A stretch of DNA of 64,000 bases from Salinivirgaceae bacterium (GTDB lineage Bacteria; Bacteroidota; Bacteroidia; Bacteroidales; SZUA-534), in the NCBI GenBank assembly GCA_017645945.1, contig JAGCNL010000047.1:1-64000 (forward strand). Reading direction: 5' to 3'. The notes below the pieces were generated by a model. It did not search any database and had not been told where the DNA came from. It saw only the letters and a program-made list of their open reading frames with translations. The position numbers and the translations under genes were made by a program. Numbering within the stretch: position 1 is the stretch's first letter; each line of letters opens with the position of its first letter. Positions 46,201-55,911 of this stretch are shown here, piece after piece.

Positions 46201-46442
46201 ACGAACACACCAACGACGCCAACATTACGGAACTTATGCAAGACCACAAGATTGATTTGGTCATCAACATCCCGAAAAACCATACGCACCGCGAGCTGAC
46301 CAACGGCTACAAAATCCGCCGTTCGGCCATCGACCATAACATTCCGTTGCTCACCAACGCACGCCTTGCAAGCGCGTTCATCCACGCAAGTTGCGTTAAG
46401 GAAATGGGCGACATTCAGATTAAGAGCTGGCAGGAGTATTGA
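43227..46442 (+). CDS. carB: carbamoyl-phosphate synthase large subunit
   Basis: From ATG 43227 the protein has 1071 residues, normal for CarB; the longer frame upstream has no support. Two homologous ATP-grasp halves (about 1-400 and 545-930) are separated by an oligomerisation domain, and an MGS-like allosteric domain ends the protein. Marks: L-G-S-G-A-L-K-I-G-Q-A-G-E-F-D-Y-S-G near residue 8, its copy L-G-S-G-A-Y-R-I-G-S-S-V-E-F-D near 560, and E-I-N-A-R-L-S-R-S-S. It makes carbamoyl phosphate with the CarA small subunit, which is not encoded here. Follows argR. Confidence 0.97.
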   Translation: MKEVKKVLLLGSGALKIGQAGEFDYSGSQALKAMREEGISTVLINPNIATIQTSDGVADKVYFLPITPYFVEKVIEKERPDGILLAFGGQTALNCGTALYTTGVLEKYGVKVLGTSVEAIMITEDRDLFVKKLKEIDAKVPSSRAVETLEDALDEAHTLGYPVMVRSAYALGGLGSGISTNEKEFVDLCNNALAYSKQILVEESLKGWKEIEFEVIRDANDHCFTVVPMENVDPLGIHTGESIVIAPIITLTKEQISLLSEIAIKVVRHIGIVGECNIQFAFNATTNDYRIIEINARLSRSSALASKASGYPLAFVAAKLALGYTLDQIGEMGTPNSAYVAPSVDYIIAKIPRWDLSKFVGVDREIGSSMKSVGEIMSIGKSFEEIMQKGLRMIGQGMHGFVGNNDLEFDDLDKELSHPTDMRIFAIAKALEKGYTPERIEELTKIDVWFIKKLKNIVDYTKVLGKYSKIEDLPTDVLREAKRLGFSDFQIARFVENPSGTMEKEILRVRDHRKKNNIVPAVRRINTVASEHPELTNYLYMTYGETEHSISYAYKNDKSIIVLGSGAYRIGSSVEFDWCSVNAIQTARKLGYKSIMINYNPETVSTDYDMCDRLYFDELSFERVLDVIDLEIPKGVIVSVGGQIPNNLAMKLYRQNVPILGTSPVSIDRAENRNKFSAMLDQLGIDQPRWEALTSFEEIDKFVDEVGFPVLIRPSYVLSGAAMNVCYDKDQMRTFLNAAAKVSKEYPVVVSQFMQNTKEIEFDAVAKNGEIYEYAISEHIEFAGVHSGDATLVFPAQNIYLATARRIKQISKKIAKELNISGPFNIQYLAKNNEVKVIECNLRASRSFPFVSKVVKRNFIETATKIMLGEPVQKADSSDFDIDHIGVKASQFSFARLHRADPILSVDMSSTGEVGCLGTDFNDALLAALYSVGFHKPEKGVLVSSGDVRGKVDLLDSCKMLQEKGLKIYATAGTQKFLVDNGVTAERVSWPDEHTNDANITELMQDHKIDLVINIPKNHTHRELTNGYKIRRSAIDHNIPLLTNARLASAFIHASCVKEMGDIQIKSWQEY

Positions 46443-46507
46443 TTCAGGTAGGAGTTAGGATTTAGGAGTTAGATATATATCCCGATAGTTTTCGGGATTT
46501 GAATAAA

Positions 46508-46542
46508 ATGGGGCGGGAATTTGGTTTCCGCCCTTTTTTAGT
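46508..46542 (+). terminator. terminator after carB, copy 1 of a repeated hairpin
   Basis: Hairpin GGGCGGGAA / TTTCCGCCC followed by five T; nearly identical to the hairpin at 47781. A further small hairpin TCCCGATAG..TTTCGGGAT lies at 46479-46499. Confidence 0.7.
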
Positions 46543-46553
46543 TTATGTAATTA

Positions 46554-47672
46554 TCAATCATCCAAAAGATCTGGGTATGTGGTGATTTTTTTCCAAAACG
46601 CTTCTCTTTCTGATTTGGGTAAGGACTTTTCTTCTGCATCTTCGCCAATTGAATTAAACTGGAACTCTTGCGGATAATTAATGTAGATTATATGACTGTC
46701 AGTGTCAAAGGCAAATTTTTTATGAACGGGCGAATAAAAATACTTATAACGCAGATACTCTCTACCTAATAGATAATCAAACTTTTTTGCTTCAACATCT
46801 AATATTACAGCAACAGCCTTATCATGAAGATATTTCTTCCCTAAGATATATTTACCATCGGGGCTGACCAATAATGGCTCAATGTATTCGCCCAGCAATT
46901 CGCTCTTCGACAAATCAAAATTAGGAGCCCGATAAACTTTCCAATCGTAAAAATCTGTTCCTGGACAATAATAGAACTTCTGACCATAAAATAATTGTCC
47001 CTTGACAATTTGCGGACTTACGCATTCCATGCAGGCTATTTCTTTAGTAGTAACATCACCATTTTGAACGCCATACACAGTTATAATACTATCCGCAATA
47101 GTAGAACGAAGATATTCGCTTACAAAATCGGTCATTACCATACGATCACCTGTGTAGCAAATATTGTAGTAAACGTCTACGTCATAGTAATGTCCACCAA
47201 CTGACCTTATCTTCTTTTCCTTGCCATTTAATTCAAACCAAAAATCTTGATAATCAAGAATACAGTCTCTGCTATAAAAATAATCTATAGTTTTGTTTTC
47301 GCAACCTGAAGGTACTTGATAAAAACCATGATATAACGTCAGATCATTTGTCTGCAAAAATCTATACACATTCCGTCCCTGCTTTTTTATGCTTATCGTG
47401 TCGACAACTTTCCTTTTGTTTTCGTCGTAATAAAGTTTTACGGCTGCTTCTGACGAATTGTACCCATCCTTGTCTTTTTGTCTTAGATCTAATTGGTACA
47501 CTAACAGGTTCTTATTATAACCTGCTAGATTATAATATCTGTCTTTCTGTGCTGCCTTGAGTTCCGCCGACTTCGAAACAACAATCTCTTCAGCAAGTCT
47601 GTACTTATCTTGCGAGAACAAACTATTCATAAAAAACACCACTACTATTGGCAGAACTATTAATCGTTTCAT
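46554..47672 (-). CDS. secreted hypothetical protein
   Basis: The 372-residue protein has a signal peptide (residues 1-20, ending N-S-L-F-S-Q) and is beta-rich with many Tyr and Asp. Motifs such as L-L-V-S-P-D-G-K-Y-I-L-G near residue 268 resemble beta-propeller or TolB-like blades, but no full repeat series is clear. It is AT-richer than carB. It is flanked by two near-identical hairpins, 46508 and 47781. Function unknown. Confidence 0.6.
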   Translation of the reverse strand: MKRLIVLPIVVVFFMNSLFSQDKYRLAEEIVVSKSAELKAAQKDRYYNLAGYNKNLLVYQLDLRQKDKDGYNSSEAAVKLYYDENKRKVVDTISIKKQGRNVYRFLQTNDLTLYHGFYQVPSGCENKTIDYFYSRDCILDYQDFWFELNGKEKKIRSVGGHYYDVDVYYNICYTGDRMVMTDFVSEYLRSTIADSIITVYGVQNGDVTTKEIACMECVSPQIVKGQLFYGQKFYYCPGTDFYDWKVYRAPNFDLSKSELLGEYIEPLLVSPDGKYILGKKYLHDKAVAVILDVEAKKFDYLLGREYLRYKYFYSPVHKKFAFDTDSHIIYINYPQEFQFNSIGEDAEEKSLPKSEREAFWKKITTYPDLLDD

Positions 47673-47780
47673 ATCTATTTTTTTTTAGGATATTACAACT
47701 CTTTTTGTTTTCAAATATAAAACAAAACCAAATGCAAGACGCTGATTGCGAGAGATTGGTTGCTTGATATAAAAGAGAAA

Positions 47781-47813
47781 GGGGCGGGAATTTGGTTTCC
47801 GCCCCTTTTTGTT
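47781..47813 (+). terminator. repeated hairpin, copy 2, with no plus-strand gene before it
   Basis: GGGGCGGGAA / TTTCCGCCCC with five T on the right: a terminator shape for the plus strand, but the gene at its left (46554-47672) runs on the minus strand. Shares about 27 bases with the copy at 46508. Confidence 0.6.
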
Positions 47814-47961
47814 TTCCAATCTTTTGTAATTCAGTTTCTTGTAAAACAATGTGCAACTCATTGCGGGGGAAATGTTTCAGTGTTAATAAAAAATAATGAG
47901 TTTTTTTGTGCTGCGGTTTACAAAAACTTTTACTTTTACACCGTTAGTAATCTTAAACTTT

Positions 47962-48102
47962 ATGAAGATGAAAAAATACGCAGTAATTATGGTTGCAGTG
48001 GCTGCAGTAGCCGTTTTGTCAGCTTGCGCATCATCAAAAGGCAATTGCCCTGCATACTCGCAGAACGACGCACAACCAACAGAACAAATCGCGCAGCGCT
48101 AA
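47962..48102 (+). CDS. small lipoprotein, 46 residues
   Basis: From ATG 47962 the frame encodes a lipoprotein signal with lipobox L-S-A-C near residue 21 and a short polar tail (SSKGNCPAYSQ). It has a candidate promoter upstream (TTTG 47905-47908, TACTTTTA 47931-47938) and a perfect hairpin terminator right after the stop, so it is likely a real, monocistronic gene. Function unknown. Confidence 0.7.
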   Translation: MKMKKYAVIMVAVAAVAVLSACASSKGNCPAYSQNDAQPTEQIAQR

Positions 48103-48134
48103 ATAAAAAACCTCTGAATGAGGTTTTTTATTTA
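48101..48134. terminator. bidirectional terminator after small lipoprotein
   Basis: AAATAAAAAACCTC / GAGGTTTTTTATTT, a perfect stem with A-run and T-run on either side. Confidence 0.85.
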
Positions 48135-48276
48135 GTATGTGATAGTTATAATCGTACGCCTGGCTTGACTCAAGTCGGGTTTTGTTGTTTAAGGCCTTAG
48201 CCTACAGATAGTTAATGCCGCAGAATTCCCCAAATTCAGTGCTTTTCGTAAAAAGAAAAAAATAGCGTAAATCATA

Positions 48277-48307
48277 TTTGTTTTTACAACCCGATTATAT
48301 ACTTTTG
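48277..48307 (+). promoter_or_regulatory. gap promoter, TTTG -33 and TACTTTTG -7
   Basis: TTTG at 48277-48280 and TACTTTTG at 48300-48307 with a 19-base spacer, the Bacteroidota sigma consensus. Start codon lies 70 bases further on. Confidence 0.8.
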
Positions 48308-48319
48308 AGCGATTTTTGA

Positions 48320-49375
<1,056 letters not shown>

Positions 49376-49397
49376 TTTAGATTTAACAAAATATGAG

Positions 49398-49427
49398 AAA
49401 AGCCATCCTTCGGGGTGGCTTTTTTTA
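49398..49427 (+). terminator. gap terminator
   Basis: AAAAGCCATCC-TTCG-GGGTGGCTTTTTTT, stable UUCG-capped hairpin. Confidence 0.85.
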
Positions 49428-49485
49428 TGGATTGAATTATTGTGGAGCTGATTCGCTGAATGAGTGATTTTCACACTTTTCCTTT

Positions 49486-49493
49486 TAATTTTG
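49486..49493 (+). promoter_or_regulatory. -7 box TAATTTTG before rlmD
   Basis: TAnnTTTG match 21 bases before the ATG at 49515. Confidence 0.5.
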
Positions 49494-49514
49494 CGCCACA
49501 AAAATCGATAAACT

Positions 49515-50924
49515 ATGTCGCGTAAGAAAAATCAAAAGCAACTATTTGAGAATGTTGAGATAACCGATATTGCTGCTGAAGGCATGGCAATGGGCAAGTA
49601 CGAGGGTATGGTTGCCTTTGTTCCGCTTGCTATTCCTGGCGATGTGGTCGATATTGAAGGGAAGATAAAGCACAATCGTTATATCGAAGGGCGTGTGGTG
49701 CGCTATGTGAAGATGAGCGACAAGCGCATAGAGCCTTTCTGCAAGCATTTTGGAACTTGCGGTGGTTGCAAATGGCAGATTCTGCCATACGAGATGCAGA
49801 CCGCATGGAAACAGAAGCAAGTGGTTGACAACCTGACACGTATTGGTCATCTTGAATTGCCCGAGGTTTCGCCAATTTTGGGAAGCAAAAAGACGCGTGA
49901 GTACCGCAACAAACTGGAATTCGCCTTCTCGCCGCTGCGATGGTTGTCGCCTGAACAGATTGCTGATGCTGACAAGATTGAGCAACGGTCAGTAGGCTAT
50001 CATCTACCGCGATTCTTCGACAAGGTGGTTGATATTGAAGAGTGCCGATTGATGCCAGAACCCGTCAATGAAATTCGTAACTCGCTCAAACAATTTGCGA
50101 TAGAAAACAATATCAGTTTCTACCATCAGCGTGAGCATACTGGACTGTTACGCAATATTGTTATTCGCAATTCGAACACAGGCGGACTGATGGTCATCTT
50201 GATAGTATCTGCCGACGACCGCAAACAAATCAGTCTTGTGATGGATTTTCTGCATCAAAAATTTCCGCAGATAACATCGCTGATGTATATGGTCAACAGC
50301 AAGTTGAACGATTCATACACCGACCTGCCCGCAACGCTCTACGCTGGCGATGACCATATTGTGGGCGAGATGGCTGGACTGAAGTTCAAAATCGGGCCAA
50401 ACTCGTTCTATCAAACCAATACCGACCAGGCTACAGTGCTTTACGGCGTTGCCAAAGATTTTGCCGAACTCACGGGCAATGAGGTTGTTTACGACCTTTA
50501 TACAGGTACTGGCACCATTGCCTGCTTTGTGGCTGATAAGGCGCAGAAAGTGATTGGCATTGAATATGTTGAAGACGCCATTGCCGATGCCAAAGTGAAC
50601 GCTCAGATGAACAATCTGACGAATCTTGACTTTTATGCAGGCGACATGAAAAACGTCCTCACCGACAGTTTCATAGCCGAACATGGCCATCCCGATGTCA
50701 TCATCACCGACCCGCCGCGCTCAGGCATGCACCCCGATGTTGTGCAGGTAATCCTGAATGCAAACCCCAAGCGCATTGTGTATGTGAGCTGCAATCCAGC
50801 CACTCAGGCGCGTGACCTTGCCATGATGAGCCAGCAGTACCGCATTGCCAAAGTGCAACCCGTTGACATGTTCCCGCAGACTCAACACGTTGAGAATGTG
50901 GTGCAATTGATAAGGATTGAATGA
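49515..50924 (+). CDS. rlmD: 23S rRNA (uracil-5-)-methyltransferase RlmD
   Basis: The 469-residue protein has an N-terminal TRAM domain (A-E-G-M-A-M-G ... G-D-V-V-D-I), iron-sulfur cysteines in C-K-H-F-G-T-C-G-G-C near residue 76 and the SAM domain with Y-D-L-Y-T-G-T-G-T near 325, I-T-D-P-P-R-S-G near 395 and the catalytic Cys in V-S-C-N-P near 420. It makes m5U in 23S rRNA with a 4Fe-4S cluster. RlmD is the best call; RlmC cannot be excluded without alignment. Followed by radC. Confidence 0.85.
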   Translation: MSRKKNQKQLFENVEITDIAAEGMAMGKYEGMVAFVPLAIPGDVVDIEGKIKHNRYIEGRVVRYVKMSDKRIEPFCKHFGTCGGCKWQILPYEMQTAWKQKQVVDNLTRIGHLELPEVSPILGSKKTREYRNKLEFAFSPLRWLSPEQIADADKIEQRSVGYHLPRFFDKVVDIEECRLMPEPVNEIRNSLKQFAIENNISFYHQREHTGLLRNIVIRNSNTGGLMVILIVSADDRKQISLVMDFLHQKFPQITSLMYMVNSKLNDSYTDLPATLYAGDDHIVGEMAGLKFKIGPNSFYQTNTDQATVLYGVAKDFAELTGNEVVYDLYTGTGTIACFVADKAQKVIGIEYVEDAIADAKVNAQMNNLTNLDFYAGDMKNVLTDSFIAEHGHPDVIITDPPRSGMHPDVVQVILNANPKRIVYVSCNPATQARDLAMMSQQYRIAKVQPVDMFPQTQHVENVVQLIRIE

Positions 50925-50940
50925 TTGAACATTTTCAGCC

Positions 50941-51633
50941 ATGGACGAGATTAAAAAACTGACAATCAAGGAGTGGAATGCCGACGACCGACCGCGTGAG
51001 AAGATGCTCGCAAAGGGCATCAGTACGTTGAGCGATGCCGAGCTGCTGGCGATTCTGATTTCCACTGGCACCAAAAGTCAGTCGGCACTCGATTTGGCGC
51101 GGGCAGTGCTGTCGTCGGCCGACAACAATCTGCACCTTTTGGGTAAGCGCACCATTGCCGATTTGACAAAAATCGGTGGCATTGGCGAGGCCAAAGCCGT
51201 GACTATCATGGCAGCGCTTGAGCTTGGGCGCCGCCGTCGCAATGCCGACCTTGAGCGTGTTGAGGTAAAAGCCAGCACCGATGTGTTCGAAATCATGCAA
51301 CCCATCATCGGCGACCTGCCGCATGAGGAGTTTTGGGTGATGTTTCTCAACCGCAGCAACCGCGTAATCGACAAACTATTAATTAGTTCGGGTGGTGTCA
51401 GCGGCACAACCGTCGATGTGCGGATAATCATGAAACAAGCCATTGAAAGGCTGGCTTCAAGTCTGATTCTTGTTCACAATCACCCGTCAGGGAATATTAC
51501 GGCCAGCACTGAGGATAAAAACTTGACAAAACGCATTGTTGACGCGGCCAAATTCTTCGAAATCAATGTCATGGACCATATAATCATTGCCGACAAGTCT
51601 TTTTTCAGTTTTGCCGACAAAGGAATGATTTGA
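50941..51633 (+). CDS. radC: RadC-family JAB1/MPN protein
   Basis: The 230-residue protein has an N-terminal helix-hairpin-helix region (I-A-D-L-T-K-I-G-G-I-G-E-A) and a JAB metalloprotease-like domain with the zinc motif H-N-H-P-S-G near residue 179 and a downstream D-H-I-I-I. Called RadC by family; repair function is doubtful, and it may be a nuclease or peptidase. Starts 16 bases after rlmD, probably co-transcribed. Confidence 0.9.
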   Translation: MDEIKKLTIKEWNADDRPREKMLAKGISTLSDAELLAILISTGTKSQSALDLARAVLSSADNNLHLLGKRTIADLTKIGGIGEAKAVTIMAALELGRRRRNADLERVEVKASTDVFEIMQPIIGDLPHEEFWVMFLNRSNRVIDKLLISSGGVSGTTVDVRIIMKQAIERLASSLILVHNHPSGNITASTEDKNLTKRIVDAAKFFEINVMDHIIIADKSFFSFADKGMI

Positions 51634-51772
51634 TAATCAGGAATAATCATTCTAAATATTTGTGTATTAAATTATTCGGATTAATATTGTCGTTTTGAAA
51701 TTCTAAGTTCGGGATTTTTGTATTCTGAACGGTGAATGAGGTTGTTTTGTGTTTTTGGGAAAATAATCGTCG

Positions 51773-54016
51773 ATGAAGGGAAAAAGATTTAATAAGTGGT
51801 TGGAAACCATTATGTTGTGCGCGGCGTTATGCGTTTGCACGAATGTGGTTTGTGCCCAATCGGACAACGACGATGCCAGACATTACTTCGACAGCCTGAC
51901 AGCACTGCTGAACGGCAATATTACTCCTGAGGAGCGGTTAGAGCTGCTCGGTCAAATCAGCTACGAGCATTACAATGTCGATTCCACAGCCAAATATGCC
52001 AATATGGCGCTTGAACTCGCCCGCAAGCTGAAAAACAGTGCCATGATAGGAAGCGCCTATAATCTGTTGGGGTGGTGCAGTTATATTCACGATGACAGCG
52101 AACGTGCCTGCCAGTATTATCGCGAGGCTATCAATTGTTTTGATTCGGCAGGATTGACCGCGCAGCTGGCGTTGTCATATTATGGACTGGCAAGTGCCTT
52201 GAACGTGATGGGCGATGACATGATGGCCGACGATTACTACAACCAGGCTCTCAACATTTATGTTGAACAGCGCGACACCTTCCATGTGGCTGACATTTGG
52301 CGCAAGAAGGGCATTGCAAGCATGAATTTCCATCTTTTCATGACTGCTGAAGAATATTTTGTCCGTGCGCTGAAGCTTGATTCGTTGCGCAACGATTCGG
52401 CAGCCATCGGCAAGGATATTTACATGTTGGGTGCGAATGAGTTTTCGAAATACAAGGATTACGCAGATATGCAAGCTCTTACGCTTGCGCGGAATATGAT
52501 GCTCGATGCATACGGCATTGAAGAGAGGTATGGTGATTGGGCAATCAAGTATATGGTTGTTCAAAGCCTGATGGATTTATATATGGAAATGGCCAAACAT
52601 GCTGAAGGAGAGGAGCGTGCAGCTAATATCGACAGTAGCCGATTCTTTTTGAATCTAACTAAATCGGCTATCGAGAACAGTTCGCTCACTGAGGATGCAG
52701 TGTATATCGATTTTTGGGAGGCCGACTATCTGATTCTCAGTAATCGTGCCGCTGAGGCCCTGACCATTCTCCAGCGCGTGGAGCTTATGCCGTCGCTTGC
52801 GTGGGAGAAGGAGATGCGCATGTGCGACCTGATAATTGATTGCTACCAGCAGCTTGGCGACTATAAGAATGCACTGAAATACACCAACTTGCGCACAATG
52901 CTTGACAAGGAGACCTACAAGCGCGACTTTGCCGTCAAAACAACGCGATCATCGACGGCTCTTGAGTTTGAACGCGATATGCATCAGCGCGAATTAGCTG
53001 CGCAGAGGCAGAAGTACGTTATACGCATTGTTGCTGTGTCGCTGGTGCTGATGTCGTCGCTGTTTGTGACCATTCTGCTTGGTTTCCTGCGCAAGCGGAA
53101 GCTGAGCCGCGAGCTTGCCATGCAGAAAGATGAGGTGCAGAAGAAAAACGACGAACTGAAATTGCGAAATGACAAGATTCTGACGCAGCGCGATGAGATT
53201 GAAATGCAGCGCAACAGCATCATCAGGACAAATCAGGCCATCACGGCAAGCATCAACTACGCCAAACACGTGCAGGATGCCGCCGTGACGTCGAAAGAAG
53301 TTATGGACAGCATCTTTGGCGACAGCCTAATCATTTGGAAACCAATGAATATTGTGTCTGGTGATTTCTATTGGGCGGTTGAGAAGAACGGTTTGAAAAT
53401 GATTGCAGTTGCTGACTGTACTGGTCACGGCGTGGCAGGTGCTTTCATGAGCATGTTCGGCATTTCAACACTCAACAGTGTGACAGCCACATCGCAGACT
53501 TTGACAAGTGCCGCGGGCGTGCTCAACCAGATGCGGGCGAAGATAATTGAGGAGCTTCACCAGTCGTCTGGCAACGGCGAATCGCTAGAAAGCATCGATA
53601 TGGCCTTCTGCATCATCGATTCAAAAACAATGCAGATGCACTATGCGGGAGCCAACAGGCCGCTGCTGATTGTCCGCGATGGCAAAATGCTGACATACAA
53701 GCCAGATAAGATGCCTGTAGGATTGCACGTTCTCCACAGCAGTCCATTTACTGACAACATTATCGACCTCAAGCCTGACGACCGCATTTATTTCTACACC
53801 GATGGCATCACTGACCAGTTTGGTTCCGACGGCACCCGCGACATCAGTAAGTTCAGCAACAAGCGGCTGTGCAGCATGCTCACTGAGTTGGCAAATTTGC
53901 CTTTCGACCAGCAGTCTGCAATCATCAGCGAGCGGCTCGCGCTCTGGCGCACTCAGCCTAATGGCACTCTCATGGAGCAGATTGACGACCAGTTGCTTGT
54001 GGGGATTCGGATTTGA
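51773..54016 (+). CDS. TPR-sensor protein with SpoIIE-type PP2C phosphatase domain
   Basis: The 747-residue protein has a signal peptide (to about residue 28), periplasmic TPR helices (about 30-400), one transmembrane helix near 422-443, a coiled coil (about 445-495) and a SpoIIE phosphatase domain (about 515-747) with the metal motif V-A-D-C-T-G-H-G-V-A-G-A-F near 545 and F-Y-T-D-G-I-T-D near 677. It likely dephosphorylates a Ser/Thr-phosphorylated regulator; the SiaC-like protein at 25524 is a possible substrate, since SiaA is such a phosphatase, but it is not nearby. Confidence 0.85.
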   Translation: MKGKRFNKWLETIMLCAALCVCTNVVCAQSDNDDARHYFDSLTALLNGNITPEERLELLGQISYEHYNVDSTAKYANMALELARKLKNSAMIGSAYNLLGWCSYIHDDSERACQYYREAINCFDSAGLTAQLALSYYGLASALNVMGDDMMADDYYNQALNIYVEQRDTFHVADIWRKKGIASMNFHLFMTAEEYFVRALKLDSLRNDSAAIGKDIYMLGANEFSKYKDYADMQALTLARNMMLDAYGIEERYGDWAIKYMVVQSLMDLYMEMAKHAEGEERAANIDSSRFFLNLTKSAIENSSLTEDAVYIDFWEADYLILSNRAAEALTILQRVELMPSLAWEKEMRMCDLIIDCYQQLGDYKNALKYTNLRTMLDKETYKRDFAVKTTRSSTALEFERDMHQRELAAQRQKYVIRIVAVSLVLMSSLFVTILLGFLRKRKLSRELAMQKDEVQKKNDELKLRNDKILTQRDEIEMQRNSIIRTNQAITASINYAKHVQDAAVTSKEVMDSIFGDSLIIWKPMNIVSGDFYWAVEKNGLKMIAVADCTGHGVAGAFMSMFGISTLNSVTATSQTLTSAAGVLNQMRAKIIEELHQSSGNGESLESIDMAFCIIDSKTMQMHYAGANRPLLIVRDGKMLTYKPDKMPVGLHVLHSSPFTDNIIDLKPDDRIYFYTDGITDQFGSDGTRDISKFSNKRLCSMLTELANLPFDQQSAIISERLALWRTQPNGTLMEQIDDQLLVGIRI

Positions 54017-54077
54017 GACGGCATCATAAAAGTGAGTTCGGCTATTAAATCCTGATTCCTAAATCCTAACTTTTAAT

Positions 54078-54085
54078 TAGTTTTG
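54078..54085 (+). promoter_or_regulatory. -7 box TAGTTTTG before rpe
   Basis: TAnnTTTG match 20 bases before the ATG at 54106. Confidence 0.45.
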
Positions 54086-54105
54086 CGCAGAAAAAACAAA
54101 ATAAG

Positions 54106-54756
54106 ATGAACGTAAAAGTTGCACCATCGCTGTTGTCGGCCGATTTTGGCAATTTGGCCCGCGACATTGAGGAGATAAACGCCAGCAAGGCTGATTATCT
54201 GCATGTTGACATAATGGATGGAGTTTTTGTGCCGAACATTTCAATGGGATTCCCGGTGCTGAAAGCCATCAAGAAAAGCTCGAAGAAGCCGCTCGATGTC
54301 CATCTGATGATTGTCAATCCCGACCAGTATGTTGAGCGTTTCCGCGATGCTGGAGCTGAAGTCCTCACGGTTCATTACGAGGCGTGCACTCATTTGCACC
54401 GCACCATTGCGCATATCAAGGACTGTGGAATGAAGGCTGGCGTGGCGCTCAATCCGCACACTCCCGTAGAGGTGCTTGCCGACATCATTCAAGATGTTGA
54501 TTTGGTGCTGATTATGACTGTCAATCCAGGCTACGGCGGCCAGAAGTTCATCGAACATTCCTATGATAAGCTGTTACGCCTTCGCAAATTGATGGAGGAA
54601 ACCAACTCAAAACCGATGGTTGAGGTTGACGGCGGAGTGAATTTTGACAATACTGAAAAACTTGTCAATCATGGTGTTAGCGTTCTTGTCGCAGGAAGTA
54701 CGGTTTTCGGCGCGCCCAACAAGGCTGAAGCTGTACTGAAACTCAAAGGAGAATAA
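54106..54756 (+). CDS. rpe: ribulose-phosphate 3-epimerase
   Basis: The 216-residue protein is the normal length. Motifs: S-L-L-S-A-D-F near residue 8, D-Y-L-H-V-D-I-M-D-G-V-F-V-P-N near 29 with the catalytic Asp and metal ligands, D-V-H-L-M near 63, N-P-G-Y-G-G-Q near 139 and V-D-G-G-V near 172. It interconverts ribulose 5-phosphate and xylulose 5-phosphate in the pentose phosphate pathway. Confidence 0.95.
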   Translation: MNVKVAPSLLSADFGNLARDIEEINASKADYLHVDIMDGVFVPNISMGFPVLKAIKKSSKKPLDVHLMIVNPDQYVERFRDAGAEVLTVHYEACTHLHRTIAHIKDCGMKAGVALNPHTPVEVLADIIQDVDLVLIMTVNPGYGGQKFIEHSYDKLLRLRKLMEETNSKPMVEVDGGVNFDNTEKLVNHGVSVLVAGSTVFGAPNKAEAVLKLKGE

Positions 54757-54823
54757 ATCAGGTTGGACAGGTTGAATTCCACGCAGTTGAACAAATTTCG
54801 TGGCATTCAAAATTTACAACTTC

Positions 54824-55906
54824 CTACCTTTTGTAGGTTTTTCCGTTATAGTAGATTTTTGTTGTATTCAGTCCTTCGTTGAACACCACCACGTCGCCCA
54901 CAGCGGTGTAATCGTTTATTGGGCCGTAAGAGATAATGTGTTTCTCACCATCCTCAAAAACAGCCAGATACCCGTTCTGGTCGATGTAGGTTAGCAGGTT
55001 GCCATTGATGCTGTAACTTTGCGGCACGTAGTTCTCAATCAGGTATTGTTCGCCGTCAACAAACGTAAAGAATTGCCCTTGAAGGCTGTAAACAAGCGTT
55101 TTTCGATTCACATCATACATGTCGGGTGCGAAGCCAGAAATGTCATAAAGCTCGCCGTTGCTGAACAATCTGAAATTTTCCATGCTGTTGACAAACGCCA
55201 CCTGCTCATATCCGCATTTGAATGATTTAGGTGTAAACTGCTCAATGTCATTTAGTTCGCCATTGTAGAATATACGAAATTCGCCATCGGAATGGTCAAC
55301 AAATGCGCCAATGTTGCGTCCCAATTCAGTGCTTATGCCGTCGATGACATTAAAAAGTTCATAAACTCGGTCGCCGCAAACCAGCCGCAGCACATCGTGC
55401 ATATCAACAAAAGCCACCGTGTTGGCGCCAACCCAGAACTCGGCATCGTTGCCCACAATAATGTCGGCCAGTTCAGCCACGTGGCCATCGGTGTAGATTG
55501 AGAAAAAATGCTTGTTGGTGTCGATGAAGGCCACTACGCTGTCGCCCACCAGAAAATGTCCTGCAAATCCTGATAGCAGGCGGCGGTTGCCCTTCTCAAA
55601 AACGTAGAGCTGCGAGCCGACTTTGAATGTGAATAGGTTGTCAGTGATGGTGTAGCTGTCAACCGATGGCGACACGTCATATTGTATATGGTTGGCGTAT
55701 GCTTTCAGATAGCCGCCGTTGTTAATATAAGCTACGCAGCCGCTACCTATCGCGTACGATTTAACCTCTTGAAATTCAAGCTGGCGGAAATTTCCATCGT
55801 CGAAAACTATGAAATGCTTGTCGTAGTCAGTGAATGCGCCCAGCGACTGGCAGAATGCCAGCTTGGATATACATATTAATAATATGGTAATCGACAATCG
55901 GCGCAT
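54824..55906 (-). CDS. secreted repeat-built protein, beta-propeller-like
   Basis: The 360-residue protein has a signal peptide (residues 1-19, ending L-A-F-C-Q) and about eight degenerate repeats of ~40 residues, each of the form V-A-F-x-(D/N)-x-x-x-x-F-x-x-F-x-x-G-E, for example V-A-F-V-N-S-M-E-N-F-R-L-F-S-N-G-E and L-T-Y-I-D-Q-N-G-Y-L-A-V-F-E-D-G-E. This suggests a beta-propeller or solenoid. Family not recognised. Starts six bases after the tsaC stop, so it is probably in the same transcript. Confidence 0.7.
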   Translation of the reverse strand: MRRLSITILLICISKLAFCQSLGAFTDYDKHFIVFDDGNFRQLEFQEVKSYAIGSGCVAYINNGGYLKAYANHIQYDVSPSVDSYTITDNLFTFKVGSQLYVFEKGNRRLLSGFAGHFLVGDSVVAFIDTNKHFFSIYTDGHVAELADIIVGNDAEFWVGANTVAFVDMHDVLRLVCGDRVYELFNVIDGISTELGRNIGAFVDHSDGEFRIFYNGELNDIEQFTPKSFKCGYEQVAFVNSMENFRLFSNGELYDISGFAPDMYDVNRKTLVYSLQGQFFTFVDGEQYLIENYVPQSYSINGNLLTYIDQNGYLAVFEDGEKHIISYGPINDYTAVGDVVVFNEGLNTTKIYYNGKTYKR

Positions 55907-55911
55907 CGGAT

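Noticed and set aside
45180..46385. 401-codon minus-strand open frame
   Set aside because: Lies wholly antisense to carB; a long shadow caused by the codon bias of carB, with no family features.
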